A program made the position numbers and the translations under genes. The notes under the pieces are model-generated. The model searched no databases and was not told the origin of the DNA. It saw only the letters and a program-made list of their open reading frames with translations. A DNA stretch of 25,911 nt from Nitrospira sp. UBA2082 (GTDB lineage: Bacteria > Nitrospirota > Nitrospiria > Nitrospirales > Nitrospiraceae). This document shows positions 8,043-16,504 of this stretch, one piece after another; position 1 is the stretch's first letter; each line of letters opens with the position of its first letter. The stretch covers positions 177,377 through 203,287 of the forward strand of contig DCZO01000016.1 in NCBI GenBank assembly GCA_002331335.1, written 5' to 3'.

Positions 8043-8129
8043 TTAAGTATCAGATCGAAAGAGGTGCTTGCCGAACAACAGTATGTCGCCGCGGGTGCGA
8101 GCCAGTTGCTCAAGGATCTCGGTGAACAT
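8043..8129 (-). pseudogene. Remnant of a nucleotidyltransferase-like gene, N-terminus only
   Basis: On the minus strand an ATG at 8129 overlaps the end of the upstream small gene and starts MFTEILEQLARTRGD, then stops after 28 codons. The start resembles the MFxEILxxLA beginning of nucleotidyltransferase-fold proteins usually encoded after small genes of this type. The expected GG..S/A..Y..D..D core is absent. The interpretation as a truncated partner rests on a short similarity recalled from family knowledge, so it is tentative. Confidence 0.4.
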
Positions 8130-8316
8130 TCAGGGCTCGTGCGAGGCGGAGGTCTACATCGATTCCGGAAAGGGGATCAGCTGGGGGCCAGACCCTCAAA
8201 AGGCGTGCTTCTTCGTACAAAGCCTCTACGATTCGCAGATTGGCAAGATAGTCAGCCGGAGTCCGGCGGCTGAGGTTGCGTTCAAACGCTTGGACCAAGT
8301 CCGGATTGGTTATCAT
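8110..8316 (-). CDS. Small conserved protein of unknown function (antitoxin-like context)
   Basis: This 68-aa reverse-strand protein has a family-like sequence: NPDLVQAFERNLSRRTPADY, then LRIVEALYEEARLL, then PPADPLSGIDVDLRLARALN. Similar 65-75 aa proteins with the PPxDPLxGIxxDxRxAxxLN ending are commonly encoded just upstream of a nucleotidyltransferase-type gene. The start is supported by AAGGAG about ten bases upstream on the minus strand and a possible -10 box (TATACT, complement of 8353-8358). Its would-be partner overlaps its 3' end but is truncated at 8043. It lies inside the his-operon island, oriented against the his genes. Function is not established; a role as half of a toxin-antitoxin pair is a guess from context. 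Confidence 0.7.
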   Translation of the reverse strand: MITNPDLVQAFERNLSRRTPADYLANLRIVEALYEEARLLRVWPPADPLSGIDVDLRLARALNVHRDP

Positions 8317-8467
8317 GCGGCGAAAGCTCCTTGCCGAATGGCCGTCGTGCTAAGTATACCGGAATTGTCAGGGGAAATCCGGTTCTCTGCCCTCTCGTCC
8401 GGATTGCCAGTAGCAGTCTCGTGCCGGTTGCGGTATTGTTACCCTCCCATAGAGTCAGGCAGTTTCT

Positions 8468-9076
8468 ATGATCGCCATTATCGATTACGACATGGGCAAT
8501 CTCCGCAGTGTCTCCAAGGCCTTTGAAGCTGTGGGGCATCAGGCGGTGGTGACGCGTGACGCCAGAGTGATCGGCAATGCCAGCCATGTGGTTCTGCCGG
8601 GGGTCGGGGCGTTCGGCGACTGTATGGCGAACATCAACCGGTATGGACTGGCGGAACCGATCCACGCGGCAATCCAATCGGGCAAGCCGTTTTTGGGGAT
8701 TTGCCTGGGGCTGCAAGTCCTGTTTTCCGAGAGCGAAGAGTTCGGGCCGCATAAGGGACTCGACATCATTCCCGGCAAGGTCCGACGATTTGCCGCAGGC
8801 CCGGCATTGAAAGTGCCGCATATCGGCTGGAACCAGGTCCACCTTCAGCGCACCTGTCCGCTGTTCGACGGGATCGCCGATGGAGCCGAGTGGTACTTCG
8901 TGCATTCCTATTTCGTCGAGCCCGGCGACAAACACCTAGCCGCGACGACGACGACCTACGGAATCTCCTTCGTGTCGAGCGTATGGAAGGACAATATCGT
9001 GGCCTGCCAGTTTCATCCGGAGAAAAGCCAGGCGGTGGGGCTGCGGTTGATCAAGAATTTCGGAGCATGGAAATGA
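8468..9076 (+). CDS. hisH: Imidazole glycerol phosphate synthase, glutaminase subunit
   Basis: HisH hydrolyses glutamine and channels ammonia to HisF to make imidazole glycerol phosphate and AICAR. The 202-aa protein is a class I glutamine amidotransferase. It starts IAIIDYDMGNLRSV, and has an oxyanion region LPGVGAFGD, the nucleophile elbow GICLGLQ with Cys79, and the His183/Glu185 pair in CQFHPEKSQ. It begins the second half of the his cluster after the accessory island, so it must be transcribed past or independently of the 6919 terminator. Only a weak promoter-like sequence is seen just upstream. The lipoprotein gene overlaps its stop codon. Confidence 0.97.
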   Translation: MIAIIDYDMGNLRSVSKAFEAVGHQAVVTRDARVIGNASHVVLPGVGAFGDCMANINRYGLAEPIHAAIQSGKPFLGICLGLQVLFSESEEFGPHKGLDIIPGKVRRFAAGPALKVPHIGWNQVHLQRTCPLFDGIADGAEWYFVHSYFVEPGDKHLAATTTTYGISFVSSVWKDNIVACQFHPEKSQAVGLRLIKNFGAWK

Positions 9077-9813
9077 ACAGGATGGGTCGAACGACGAGGA
9101 TAATCCTTGCGGCGGGACTCGCGGTTGTGCTGGCGGCCGGTTGCAGCGGATGGAAAGTCACGACAGAGTCGTCGGACATACTGCCGCGATATAAGGTTCG
9201 ATCCATGGCACTGATGCCGTTCTCCTCGATTGCCACGCCGCAGGTGCGCGACCAAGGCGCTCCATTTTTTTCGACTCCTCACAGTATCCGTCAGCATGAT
9301 ATGTCCGTCGCCATTCCAGCGGATGTCGAACCGCCTCCCAGGCAAGCCGCCGTGGTCCCCACCTCTGCGGCGGAGCAGGTCACACAATTGTTCTGGAAAC
9401 GTCTCCAATCGAGGGACGGTCTTCACCTGGTGCCGCTTGGCGATTCGATCAAAGCCTCGGCTCTCGACGGGGCGGTCGGCAAGGTCAGGCCGGAGGCGGT
9501 CGCCGCCGCGGTGGCGAGGACACTCAAGGCGGATGCGGCATTGATGGGCTATGTGTCCATGTATCAAGAGCGGGTCGGCAGCCGGCTCGGGGCGAACCCC
9601 GCCGCGTCGGTCGGCTTCGAGGTCAAGGTCGTGGCGGCGGACGGCCAGGTGTTGTGGGTCGGCAATTATTATGAGCGGCAACGGCCGTTGACCGAGGATG
9701 TAATCGGGTTTGTTCAGCGGTTCGGCATGTTCGTGACAGCGGGGGAGCTGGCGGAATACGGCGCCGATGAGATCATGAAAGAGTTTCCGTTCGGCGGAGA
9801 GAAGGGTCAGTAA
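9073..9813 (+). CDS. Putative lipoprotein embedded in the his operon
   Basis: The 246-aa product starts MNRMGRTTRIILAAGL and has a lipoprotein signal ending LAAGC (Cys24), so it is probably exported and lipid-anchored. The mature part contains VRSMALMPFSS, a proline-rich segment, and a C-terminal half (EQVTQLFWKRLQSRDGL, DAALMGYVSMYQERVGS, VLWVGNYYERQRPL). This resembles in outline envelope lipoproteins that have a nucleoside-triphosphatase-like or LpoB/CsgG-type alpha/beta domain, but I do not recognise the family. ATG 9073 overlaps the hisH TGA (ATGA) and hisA starts 2 bp after its stop, so it is co-translated with histidine genes. Why an envelope lipoprotein sits there is unclear. Confidence 0.85.
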   Translation: MNRMGRTTRIILAAGLAVVLAAGCSGWKVTTESSDILPRYKVRSMALMPFSSIATPQVRDQGAPFFSTPHSIRQHDMSVAIPADVEPPPRQAAVVPTSAAEQVTQLFWKRLQSRDGLHLVPLGDSIKASALDGAVGKVRPEAVAAAVARTLKADAALMGYVSMYQERVGSRLGANPAASVGFEVKVVAADGQVLWVGNYYERQRPLTEDVIGFVQRFGMFVTAGELAEYGADEIMKEFPFGGEKGQ

Positions 9814-9814
9814 C

Positions 9815-10540
9815 GTGTTGGTGATCCCGGCGATCGACTTGAAGGACGGCCGCTGTGTCCGATTGCGTCAGGGCGAGATGGCGGCGGAAACCGTCTACTC
9901 GGAAGATGTTCCGGCGGTCGCACGGACGTGGCAGGAGGGCGGTGCTTCTCTGATCCATGTCGTGGATCTCAACGGGGCGGTTGATGGAGAACCCCGCAAT
10001 CTCCCCCAGATCGAAACCGTGTTGAAGACGGTGCAGGTGAAAGTTCAGATCGGCGGCGGGATCAGGACCATCGAGACGGTTCGGCGCTATCTTCATGCCG
10101 GAGTGTCGCGCGTCGTCCTGGGGACGGCCGCGCTGACCGATCGGGCGTTTCTCGAACAGGCGTGCCGGGAGTTCCCCGGGCGAATTCTGCTGGGTCTCGA
10201 TGCGCGCGATGGGAAGGTTGCGGTGAAGGGCTGGACCTCGGTGTCGGACACGAGGGCCATCGATCTGTTGAAAGAAGTCGGTGGGCTGGCGATCGGGGCG
10301 GTCATCTATACGGACATTGCGCGCGATGGGATGTTGAGCGGACCGAATCTGCCGGCGTTGAAGGAAGTCGCGGCTGCGTCGTCGTTTCCCGTGATCGCGT
10401 CCGGGGGGATCAGCCGGGTCGAGGATCTTTTGGCGGTGCGAGCGCTCGGGCCCCGGATCGAAGGCGCGATCGTCGGTAAGGCGCTGTATGACGGCAAACT
10501 GGATTATCGATCCGCGCTCACGGCTCTCGGTAGGCCGTAA
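9815..10540 (+). CDS. hisA: Phosphoribosylformimino-AICAR-ribotide isomerase
   Basis: HisA isomerises ProFAR to PRFAR, the substrate of HisHF. The 241-aa (beta-alpha)8 barrel shows both half-barrel phosphate sites and the catalytic aspartates: PAIDLKDGRCVRL (Asp8) and LLGLDARDG (Asp129), followed by VIYTDIARDGML and PVIASGGISRVEDL. The start is GTG 9815, since the sequence begins directly at MLVIPAIDL. It follows the lipoprotein gene by 1-2 bp. The mature order hisH-lipoprotein-hisA-hisF is otherwise canonical. Confidence 0.97.
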   Translation: MLVIPAIDLKDGRCVRLRQGEMAAETVYSEDVPAVARTWQEGGASLIHVVDLNGAVDGEPRNLPQIETVLKTVQVKVQIGGGIRTIETVRRYLHAGVSRVVLGTAALTDRAFLEQACREFPGRILLGLDARDGKVAVKGWTSVSDTRAIDLLKEVGGLAIGAVIYTDIARDGMLSGPNLPALKEVAAASSFPVIASGGISRVEDLLAVRALGPRIEGAIVGKALYDGKLDYRSALTALGRP

Positions 10541-10584
10541 GAACTGGGCGGGTACTCTCATATGAACCCATGCCACGGTGTTCC

Positions 10585-11367
10585 ATGCTGACCAAACGCA
10601 TTATCCCGTGTCTCGATGTGAAGGACGGCCGTGTCGTGAAAGGCGTGAGTTTCCTCAACCTTCGCGATGCGGGCGACCCGGTTGAGGCGGCGGTCGTCTA
10701 CGATCGCGAAGGGGCGGATGAGCTCTGTTTTCTGGACATCACAGCGTCCCATGAAAACCGCAAGACGATTCTCGACGTCGTCGAACGGACGGCTGCGCGG
10801 GTGTTCATGCCGGTGACGGTCGGCGGCGGGGTGCGCATACTCGACGATGTCAGAAATTTGCTGAATGCCGGGGCCGACAAGGTGAGCATCAACACGGCGG
10901 CGGTAGAGCGGCCCGAGTTCGTCAAAGAGGCGGCCCAGCGATTCGGCACGCAGTGCATCGTCGTGGCCATCGATGCGAAGCAGGTGCCTGCCGCTGATCG
11001 ATGGGAAGTGTTTACGCACGGCGGGCGCAGGCCGACCGGTTTGGACGCGGTGGAGTGGGCGAAGCGGATGGAGGACTACGGGGCCGGCGAGGTGTTGTTG
11101 ACCAGCATGGATCAGGACGGAAGGCAGAGCGGCTACGATCTGGCGCTCACCGCCGCCGTGTCGGAGCGAGTGTCGATTCCTGTGATCGCGTCCGGCGGGG
11201 TCGGCACACTGGACCATTTATACGACGGGTTCGTGAAGGGCAAGGCGGATGCCGTCCTGGCTGCCTCGATCTTTCACTTTCGGACATATACGATTCCTCA
11301 AGCGAAGGCGTATTTGAGAGCACGTGGTATTCCCGTACGATTGGATTCCGTAGAACAGGCAGCGTGA
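10585..11367 (+). CDS. hisF: Imidazole glycerol phosphate synthase, cyclase subunit
   Basis: HisF is the barrel-shaped cyclase partner of HisH. The protein starts MLTKRIIPCLDVKDGRVVKG with catalytic Asp11, and has the second catalytic Asp130 in CIVVAIDAK, then LLTSMDQDGRQSGYD and PVIASGGVGTLDH. ATG 10585 gives the canonical N-terminus and 260 aa. An in-frame ATG at 10570 would add five residues (MPRCS). Neither has a strong Shine-Dalgarno sequence. It ends 4 bp before hisIE. Confidence 0.97.
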   Translation: MLTKRIIPCLDVKDGRVVKGVSFLNLRDAGDPVEAAVVYDREGADELCFLDITASHENRKTILDVVERTAARVFMPVTVGGGVRILDDVRNLLNAGADKVSINTAAVERPEFVKEAAQRFGTQCIVVAIDAKQVPAADRWEVFTHGGRRPTGLDAVEWAKRMEDYGAGEVLLTSMDQDGRQSGYDLALTAAVSERVSIPVIASGGVGTLDHLYDGFVKGKADAVLAASIFHFRTYTIPQAKAYLRARGIPVRLDSVEQAA

Positions 11368-11371
11368 GCAG

Positions 11372-12040
11372 ATGAGCCAGGAACCGGCACCCCAGTTCAC
11401 ATTCGATCAACAAGGTCTGCTCCCGGCCGTCGTGCAGGATTGGCTGGACGGATCGGTATTGATGCTGGGCTACATGAATCAAGAGGCGATCGCCAGGACG
11501 CTCGCGACCAAGCGCGTCCATTTTTGGAGCCGATCGCGCAATCGGCTTTGGGAAAAAGGCGAAACATCAGGTCACATACTGCACGTCAAAGATCTCTTTG
11601 TGGATTGCGATCAGGACACGATCTTGGTGAAGGCCCAGGCGGCCGGGCCGACCTGCCATACAGGCGAGCGGGCCTGTTTCTTTTCCAGGCTGGACGACCG
11701 GGGTCTGATGATTGAGGCGAAGACGCAGGATGCAGCGGGAGGAATTCTTGAGTCGGTATTGCGGACCATCCGCGAGCGCCGCGCGCACCCGCAAGCCGGG
11801 TCCTATACGACGAAGCTGTTCGAGGGCGGCCATGACAAGATTCTGAAGAAAGTGGCGGAAGAGGCGGGCGAAGTGTTGCTGGCCTCGAAAGGCGGCAAGA
11901 AAGAAGAAATCGTCTACGAGGTCGCGGATCTGATGTTCCACACGCTGATGGTTCTGGGGTATCACGATCTGGAGCTACACGATATTTATCAGGAGCTCGG
12001 CAAGCGATTCGGCAAGTCCGGATTGAGGACAGAGAAGTGA
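11372..12040 (+). CDS. hisIE: Bifunctional phosphoribosyl-AMP cyclohydrolase / phosphoribosyl-ATP pyrophosphatase
   Basis: This 222-aa fusion carries out steps two and three of histidine synthesis. The N-terminal HisI domain (about 1-110) has MLGYMNQEAI, VHFWSRSRNRLWEKGETSGH and the zinc-site cysteines in VDCDQDT and GPTCHTGERACFF. The C-terminal HisE domain (about 125-215) has the MazG-like helices KILKKVAEEAGEVLLA and EIVYEVADLMFHTLMVL. The fused arrangement is common in many bacteria. It closes the his cluster and is followed 10 bp later by a HIT-family gene. Confidence 0.96.
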   Translation: MSQEPAPQFTFDQQGLLPAVVQDWLDGSVLMLGYMNQEAIARTLATKRVHFWSRSRNRLWEKGETSGHILHVKDLFVDCDQDTILVKAQAAGPTCHTGERACFFSRLDDRGLMIEAKTQDAAGGILESVLRTIRERRAHPQAGSYTTKLFEGGHDKILKKVAEEAGEVLLASKGGKKEEIVYEVADLMFHTLMVLGYHDLELHDIYQELGKRFGKSGLRTEK

Positions 12041-12050
12041 GGGGTGGGCG

Positions 12051-12395
12051 ATGAGCACCTGTTTGTTTTGCATGATTGCCGAAAAAACCATTCCAGCGAT
12101 GATCGTTCACGAAGACGACCAGACCCTGGCCTTTGACGACATCCATCCACAGGCGCCGGTGCATACACTGGTCATTCCCAAACGGCATGTGGCGTCTATT
12201 CAAGATCTGGGCGAGTCGGATCAGACGTTGCTGGCTCGGTTGCTGCTGGCCTGCACAAAAGTTGCCAGAGACAAAGGGCTGGCCGATCCGGGATTTCGTC
12301 TGGTCGCCAATACCGGACGAGACGGAGGCCAAACCGTCTTCCATCTGCATTTCCACGTGATGGGCGGCCGACACATGGGCTGGCCGCCGGGCTGA
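12051..12395 (+). CDS. HIT-family (HINT-like) nucleotide-binding protein
   Basis: The 114-aa protein has the histidine-triad motif HLHFHVMGGR near the C-terminus and the N-terminal CLFCMIAEKTIPA and DDIHPQAPVHTLVIPKRHV segments of the HINT branch. These proteins hydrolyse purine nucleoside phosphoramidates and related adenylated compounds. GAGGGGTGG just upstream serves ATG 12051. A HIT gene right after hisIE is a frequent neighbour in several phyla, though no direct histidine-pathway role is shown. Confidence 0.93.
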   Translation: MSTCLFCMIAEKTIPAMIVHEDDQTLAFDDIHPQAPVHTLVIPKRHVASIQDLGESDQTLLARLLLACTKVARDKGLADPGFRLVANTGRDGGQTVFHLHFHVMGGRHMGWPPG

Positions 12396-12410
12396 CGCCG
12401 TTCCTCGGAA

Positions 12411-12443
12411 TTGACAGATTTTCAAACCGTCTGTTAATCTGTC
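12411..12443 (+). promoter_or_regulatory. Candidate promoter with inverted repeat upstream of dnaG-rpoD
   Basis: TTGACA at 12411-12416 is a perfect -35 box, with a weak -10 (TTAATC, 12434-12439) at 17-bp spacing. Overlapping it is an exact 8-bp inverted repeat, GACAGATT (12413-12420) and AATCTGTC (12436-12443). The repeat could be an operator or a transcript hairpin. It lies about 75-105 bp before the dnaG start. Confidence 0.45.
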
Positions 12444-12517
12444 CGGTCAATTTTTCAACCACTTCGCCATTGACTCGTCCGGTCGTGCGCGACGAGGATG
12501 CAGGAGCTCCGACTCTC

Positions 12518-12817
12518 GTGGGCCATGGGCTGATTTCCGACGACATCATCGATCAAATCAGGGGCCGGATCGACATCACGGACATCGTCGGTCATCACGT
12601 CTCTCTGACCAAAGCCGGCCAGAATCTCAAGGGCTTATGTCCGTTTCATCAGGAGAAAACGCCCTCGTTTACCGTCAGCCCGTCCCGGCAGATCTTCCAT
12701 TGTTTTGGCTGCGGCGCCGGTGGCAATGTGTTCACGTTTCTCACCCGTTTGACCGGAGCGAGTTTCCCGGAAGTAATACGCGATCTCGGCCAGAAAGGTG
12801 GGAATCGAAGTGCGTGA
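12518..12817 (+). pseudogene. dnaG: DNA primase, N-terminal zinc-binding part (frameshifted dnaG)
   Basis: This frame encodes the primase zinc domain: LISDDIIDQIRGRIDITDIV, then the CPFH-x17-CFGC site (Cys41, His44, Cys62, Cys65 from GTG 12518), and FPEVIRDLGQK. It then goes out of frame and ends at TGA 12815-12817. The continuation of DnaG is in the +1 frame from about 12798. Deleting one G in AAAGGTGGG (about 12794-12802) would restore DLGQKVGIEVRE, the expected sequence. GTG 12518 gives the canonical N-terminus; in-frame TTG 12470 and GTG 12485 would add up to 16 residues. AGGAG at 12502-12506 fits 12518. Primase is essential, so an assembly error is the simplest explanation. Confidence 0.85.
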
Positions 12818-14345
12818 AACTGCGTCCCGCACCGGCGCTCAGGCAGGACAAGCCAGGCGAGTCGAGCAGCTGAACGAAGCCGCCGCGGCCTGGTTTGCGC
12901 ACAACCTGCGGGATATCCGGGTCGGAGCCGGCGGGCGCGACTATCTGGAGGGACGGGGTATTCAGCCGTCTTCGATCGATCGATTTGGAATCGGTGTGGC
13001 GCCGGCCGAATGGGACGGATTGCTCAAAGCACTCACCAAGCAAGGATTTTCGCAAGGCGATCTGGCTTCGGCCGGTCTCGTGGTGGCGCGGGACAACGGC
13101 TCCGGCTTCTACGACCGGTTTCGGGCCCGGGTCATGTTCACGATCACGGATTTGCGCAAGCGCGTGGTCGGATTCGGGGGGCGCGTGTTGGGCGAGGGAG
13201 AGCCCAAGTATCTGAATTCTCCCGATACGCCCTTGTTTAAAAAAGGGCAGACGCTCTTTGCCTTCGATCAGGCGCGCGAAGCCATCGTGCGGACCAAGAC
13301 CGTGATCGTCGTCGAGGGCTATTTCGATGCGATCGCGCTCCATCAGGCAGGGCTCACCCACACCGTCGCCACACTCGGGACCGCCTTGACCCCCGAACAT
13401 ATTCATGCCGTGCGGCGGTTTGCCGATCAGGTGGTGCTCCTGTTCGACCCTGACGCAGCCGGTGTGCGCGCGGCGCTGAGAGGATTGGATCTGTTCGTCA
13501 ACAGCGGATTAGGCGTCAAAGTCGTCACCCTGCCGGCCGGGGAGGACCCTGATACCTTTGTGCGGAAGGAAGGCGCCGGCGCATTCGCCCGGCTGGAAGC
13601 GGCCGCTCCGAGCCTCCTGGACTATGCGCTGGATTACACGGTGAAACAGGCCCAAGCGGGCTCGCTGGAAAGCCGCATTCGAAGCGTCGATGAGGTGCTG
13701 CGGATTCTGCAGAAGAGCGAACATCCCATCGAGCGGGAGGAGCGCATGAGGATCGTGGCGGAACGGTTGGGGATCAGCCAGTCCCGACTGATCGAACGGT
13801 ATCCGGCCCTCCCGGCTCAGCCGAAGCGAAGTGTGGAGCCGCCGCGTACGCACTCCACGCCGGAGATTCCGCTCAATGTCCTGTTCAAAGGGCTGCCCGA
13901 AGAGCGGGATCTGCTGTTCTTGCTGTTGCAGGGCAAGCTGTCTCCTGCCGATATCCGCCGTCTGAAGCCGGAGGCCTTTACCGTCGCGCCCGGCCGCAAG
14001 CTGGTCGAGATCGCGCTTGCGCACGTGGATCGGGAGGGGCGCATCAGCCTCCGATCGGTCCTGGATGCGTCGGTGGGGGATCCCGACTGCGGCGCACTGG
14101 CGACGGAACTGTCGATGCGCGAGGATCATTTTGACGATGTCCTGGTGCATATCCGGGCCTGCCTGGACAGCCTCGACCGCAAACGGGCGGAGCAGGTGCT
14201 GCGGGACCTGATCGGCCGCCTGAAAGCGGCTGAACGCGAAGGGCGCGCGGACGATGTGCGACAATTGAATGTGCAAATCAACGAACTGCGAATCCGGAAA
14301 GCCGCTGTGCCGGCTCCCGGGGCGGTGTCCTTAGTGAAGGAGTAG
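12798..14345 (+). CDS. dnaG: DNA primase, polymerase and helicase-binding part (frameshifted dnaG)
   Basis: This frame carries most of primase: the N-terminal core (FAHNLRDIRVGAGGRDYLEG, RFGIGVAP), the basic RFRARVMFTITD, GFGGRVLGEGEPKYLNSP, and the Toprim catalytic motifs VVEGYFDAIALHQAG and LLFDPDAAGVRAA. The C-terminal helicase-binding region follows. Together with 12518-12817 it makes a primase of about 610 residues, the normal length. A GTG at 12798 could permit separate initiation, because the two frames overlap by 20 bp, but no clear Shine-Dalgarno sequence precedes it. It ends 2 bp before rpoD, the classic dnaG-rpoD macromolecular synthesis arrangement. Confidence 0.9.
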   Translation: MGIEVRETASRTGAQAGQARRVEQLNEAAAAWFAHNLRDIRVGAGGRDYLEGRGIQPSSIDRFGIGVAPAEWDGLLKALTKQGFSQGDLASAGLVVARDNGSGFYDRFRARVMFTITDLRKRVVGFGGRVLGEGEPKYLNSPDTPLFKKGQTLFAFDQAREAIVRTKTVIVVEGYFDAIALHQAGLTHTVATLGTALTPEHIHAVRRFADQVVLLFDPDAAGVRAALRGLDLFVNSGLGVKVVTLPAGEDPDTFVRKEGAGAFARLEAAAPSLLDYALDYTVKQAQAGSLESRIRSVDEVLRILQKSEHPIEREERMRIVAERLGISQSRLIERYPALPAQPKRSVEPPRTHSTPEIPLNVLFKGLPEERDLLFLLLQGKLSPADIRRLKPEAFTVAPGRKLVEIALAHVDREGRISLRSVLDASVGDPDCGALATELSMREDHFDDVLVHIRACLDSLDRKRAEQVLRDLIGRLKAAEREGRADDVRQLNVQINELRIRKAAVPAPGAVSLVKE

Positions 14346-14347
14346 TC

Positions 14348-16165
<1,818 letters not shown>

Positions 16166-16289
16166 CAGGATGTTGAAAACGTCCGCCGGCTTTGTTCTCA
16201 CATCGCTTAGAGGCTCAACGTACGGCCCTGACTACGCCTCGCCTCTTCGCTCGCTGCGGCCTCGCCGGACGGCCTTTTTGAACATCCTG
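16166..16289 (+). repeat. 124-bp intergenic repeat, copy B
   Basis: The element starts CAGGATGTTGAAAACG and ends CTTTTTGAACATCCTG, and aligns without gaps to copy A (2137-2260) at about 107 of 124 positions. At the eighth base from each end, C/G in copy A is T/A in copy B, so both arms changed together. The internal AGAGGC/GCCTCT arms and CGTA/TACG arms are also kept. It starts on the base after the rpoD stop codon, in the same orientation as copy A relative to its upstream gene. Confidence 0.85.
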
Positions 16290-16299
16290 CGGGACGTAT

Positions 16300-16328
16300 T
16301 TGACTCCATTCGGAGGGGAGCCTAGAAT
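16300..16328 (+). promoter_or_regulatory. Sigma-70 promoter of the CAU-anticodon tRNA
   Basis: TTGACT (16300-16305), a 17-bp spacer and TAGAAT (16323-16328) form a strong consensus-like promoter. The following CCCCGCC is a GC-rich discriminator, as in stringently controlled stable-RNA promoters. The start point would be near 16335, about 47 bases before the tRNA. Confidence 0.75.
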
Positions 16329-16381
16329 CCCCGCCTGAGGCCGAGGGGAAGGTCGAGGCTGAGCCCGAACCTGTCCGAACA

Positions 16382-16458
16382 GGGCCCATAGCTCAGGTGG
16401 TTAGAGCGGCTGACTCATAATCAGCTGGTCCTAGGTTCAAGTCCTAGTGGGCCCACCA
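16382..16458 (+). tRNA. tRNA with CAU anticodon, probably tRNA-Ile2
   Basis: A full cloverleaf is visible: acceptor GGGCCCA/TGGGCCC, D arm GCTC/GAGC, anticodon arm GCTGA-CTCATAA-TCAGC, T arm CTAGG-TTCAAGT-CCTAG, and an encoded CCA (16456-16458). The anticodon is CAT. The GACTCATAATC anticodon region, the TGGTC variable loop and the acceptor look like the lysidine-modified isoleucine tRNA (AUA decoding) rather than elongator Met. The formylated initiator is unlikely because the first pair is G-C. Elongator tRNA-Met is the alternative. It has its own promoter at 16300-16328. Confidence 0.9.
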
Positions 16459-16504
16459 GACTGGATCCATCGCCGGAGGGGCCTCACGGCAGAGAAAGGG
16501 TACG

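Noticed and set aside
6207..8467. CRISPR array or insertion-sequence transposase within the island
   Set aside because: No regularly spaced direct repeats and no transposase or integrase frame were seen in this stretch or elsewhere in the window.
8430..8467. Promoter directly upstream of hisH (TTGCGG, 16 bp, TAGAGT)
   Set aside because: Both boxes are poor and the start point would fall almost on the start codon, leaving no room for a ribosome-binding site.
8068..8526. Plus-strand open frame between the DUF4238 gene and hisH
   Set aside because: It runs antisense to the better supported small gene at 8110-8316 and into hisH; no recognisable protein features.
16382..16458. Initiator tRNA-Met
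   Set aside because: The acceptor starts with a G-C pair and the anticodon arm lacks the three G-C pairs of initiators; Ile2 or elongator Met are the options.
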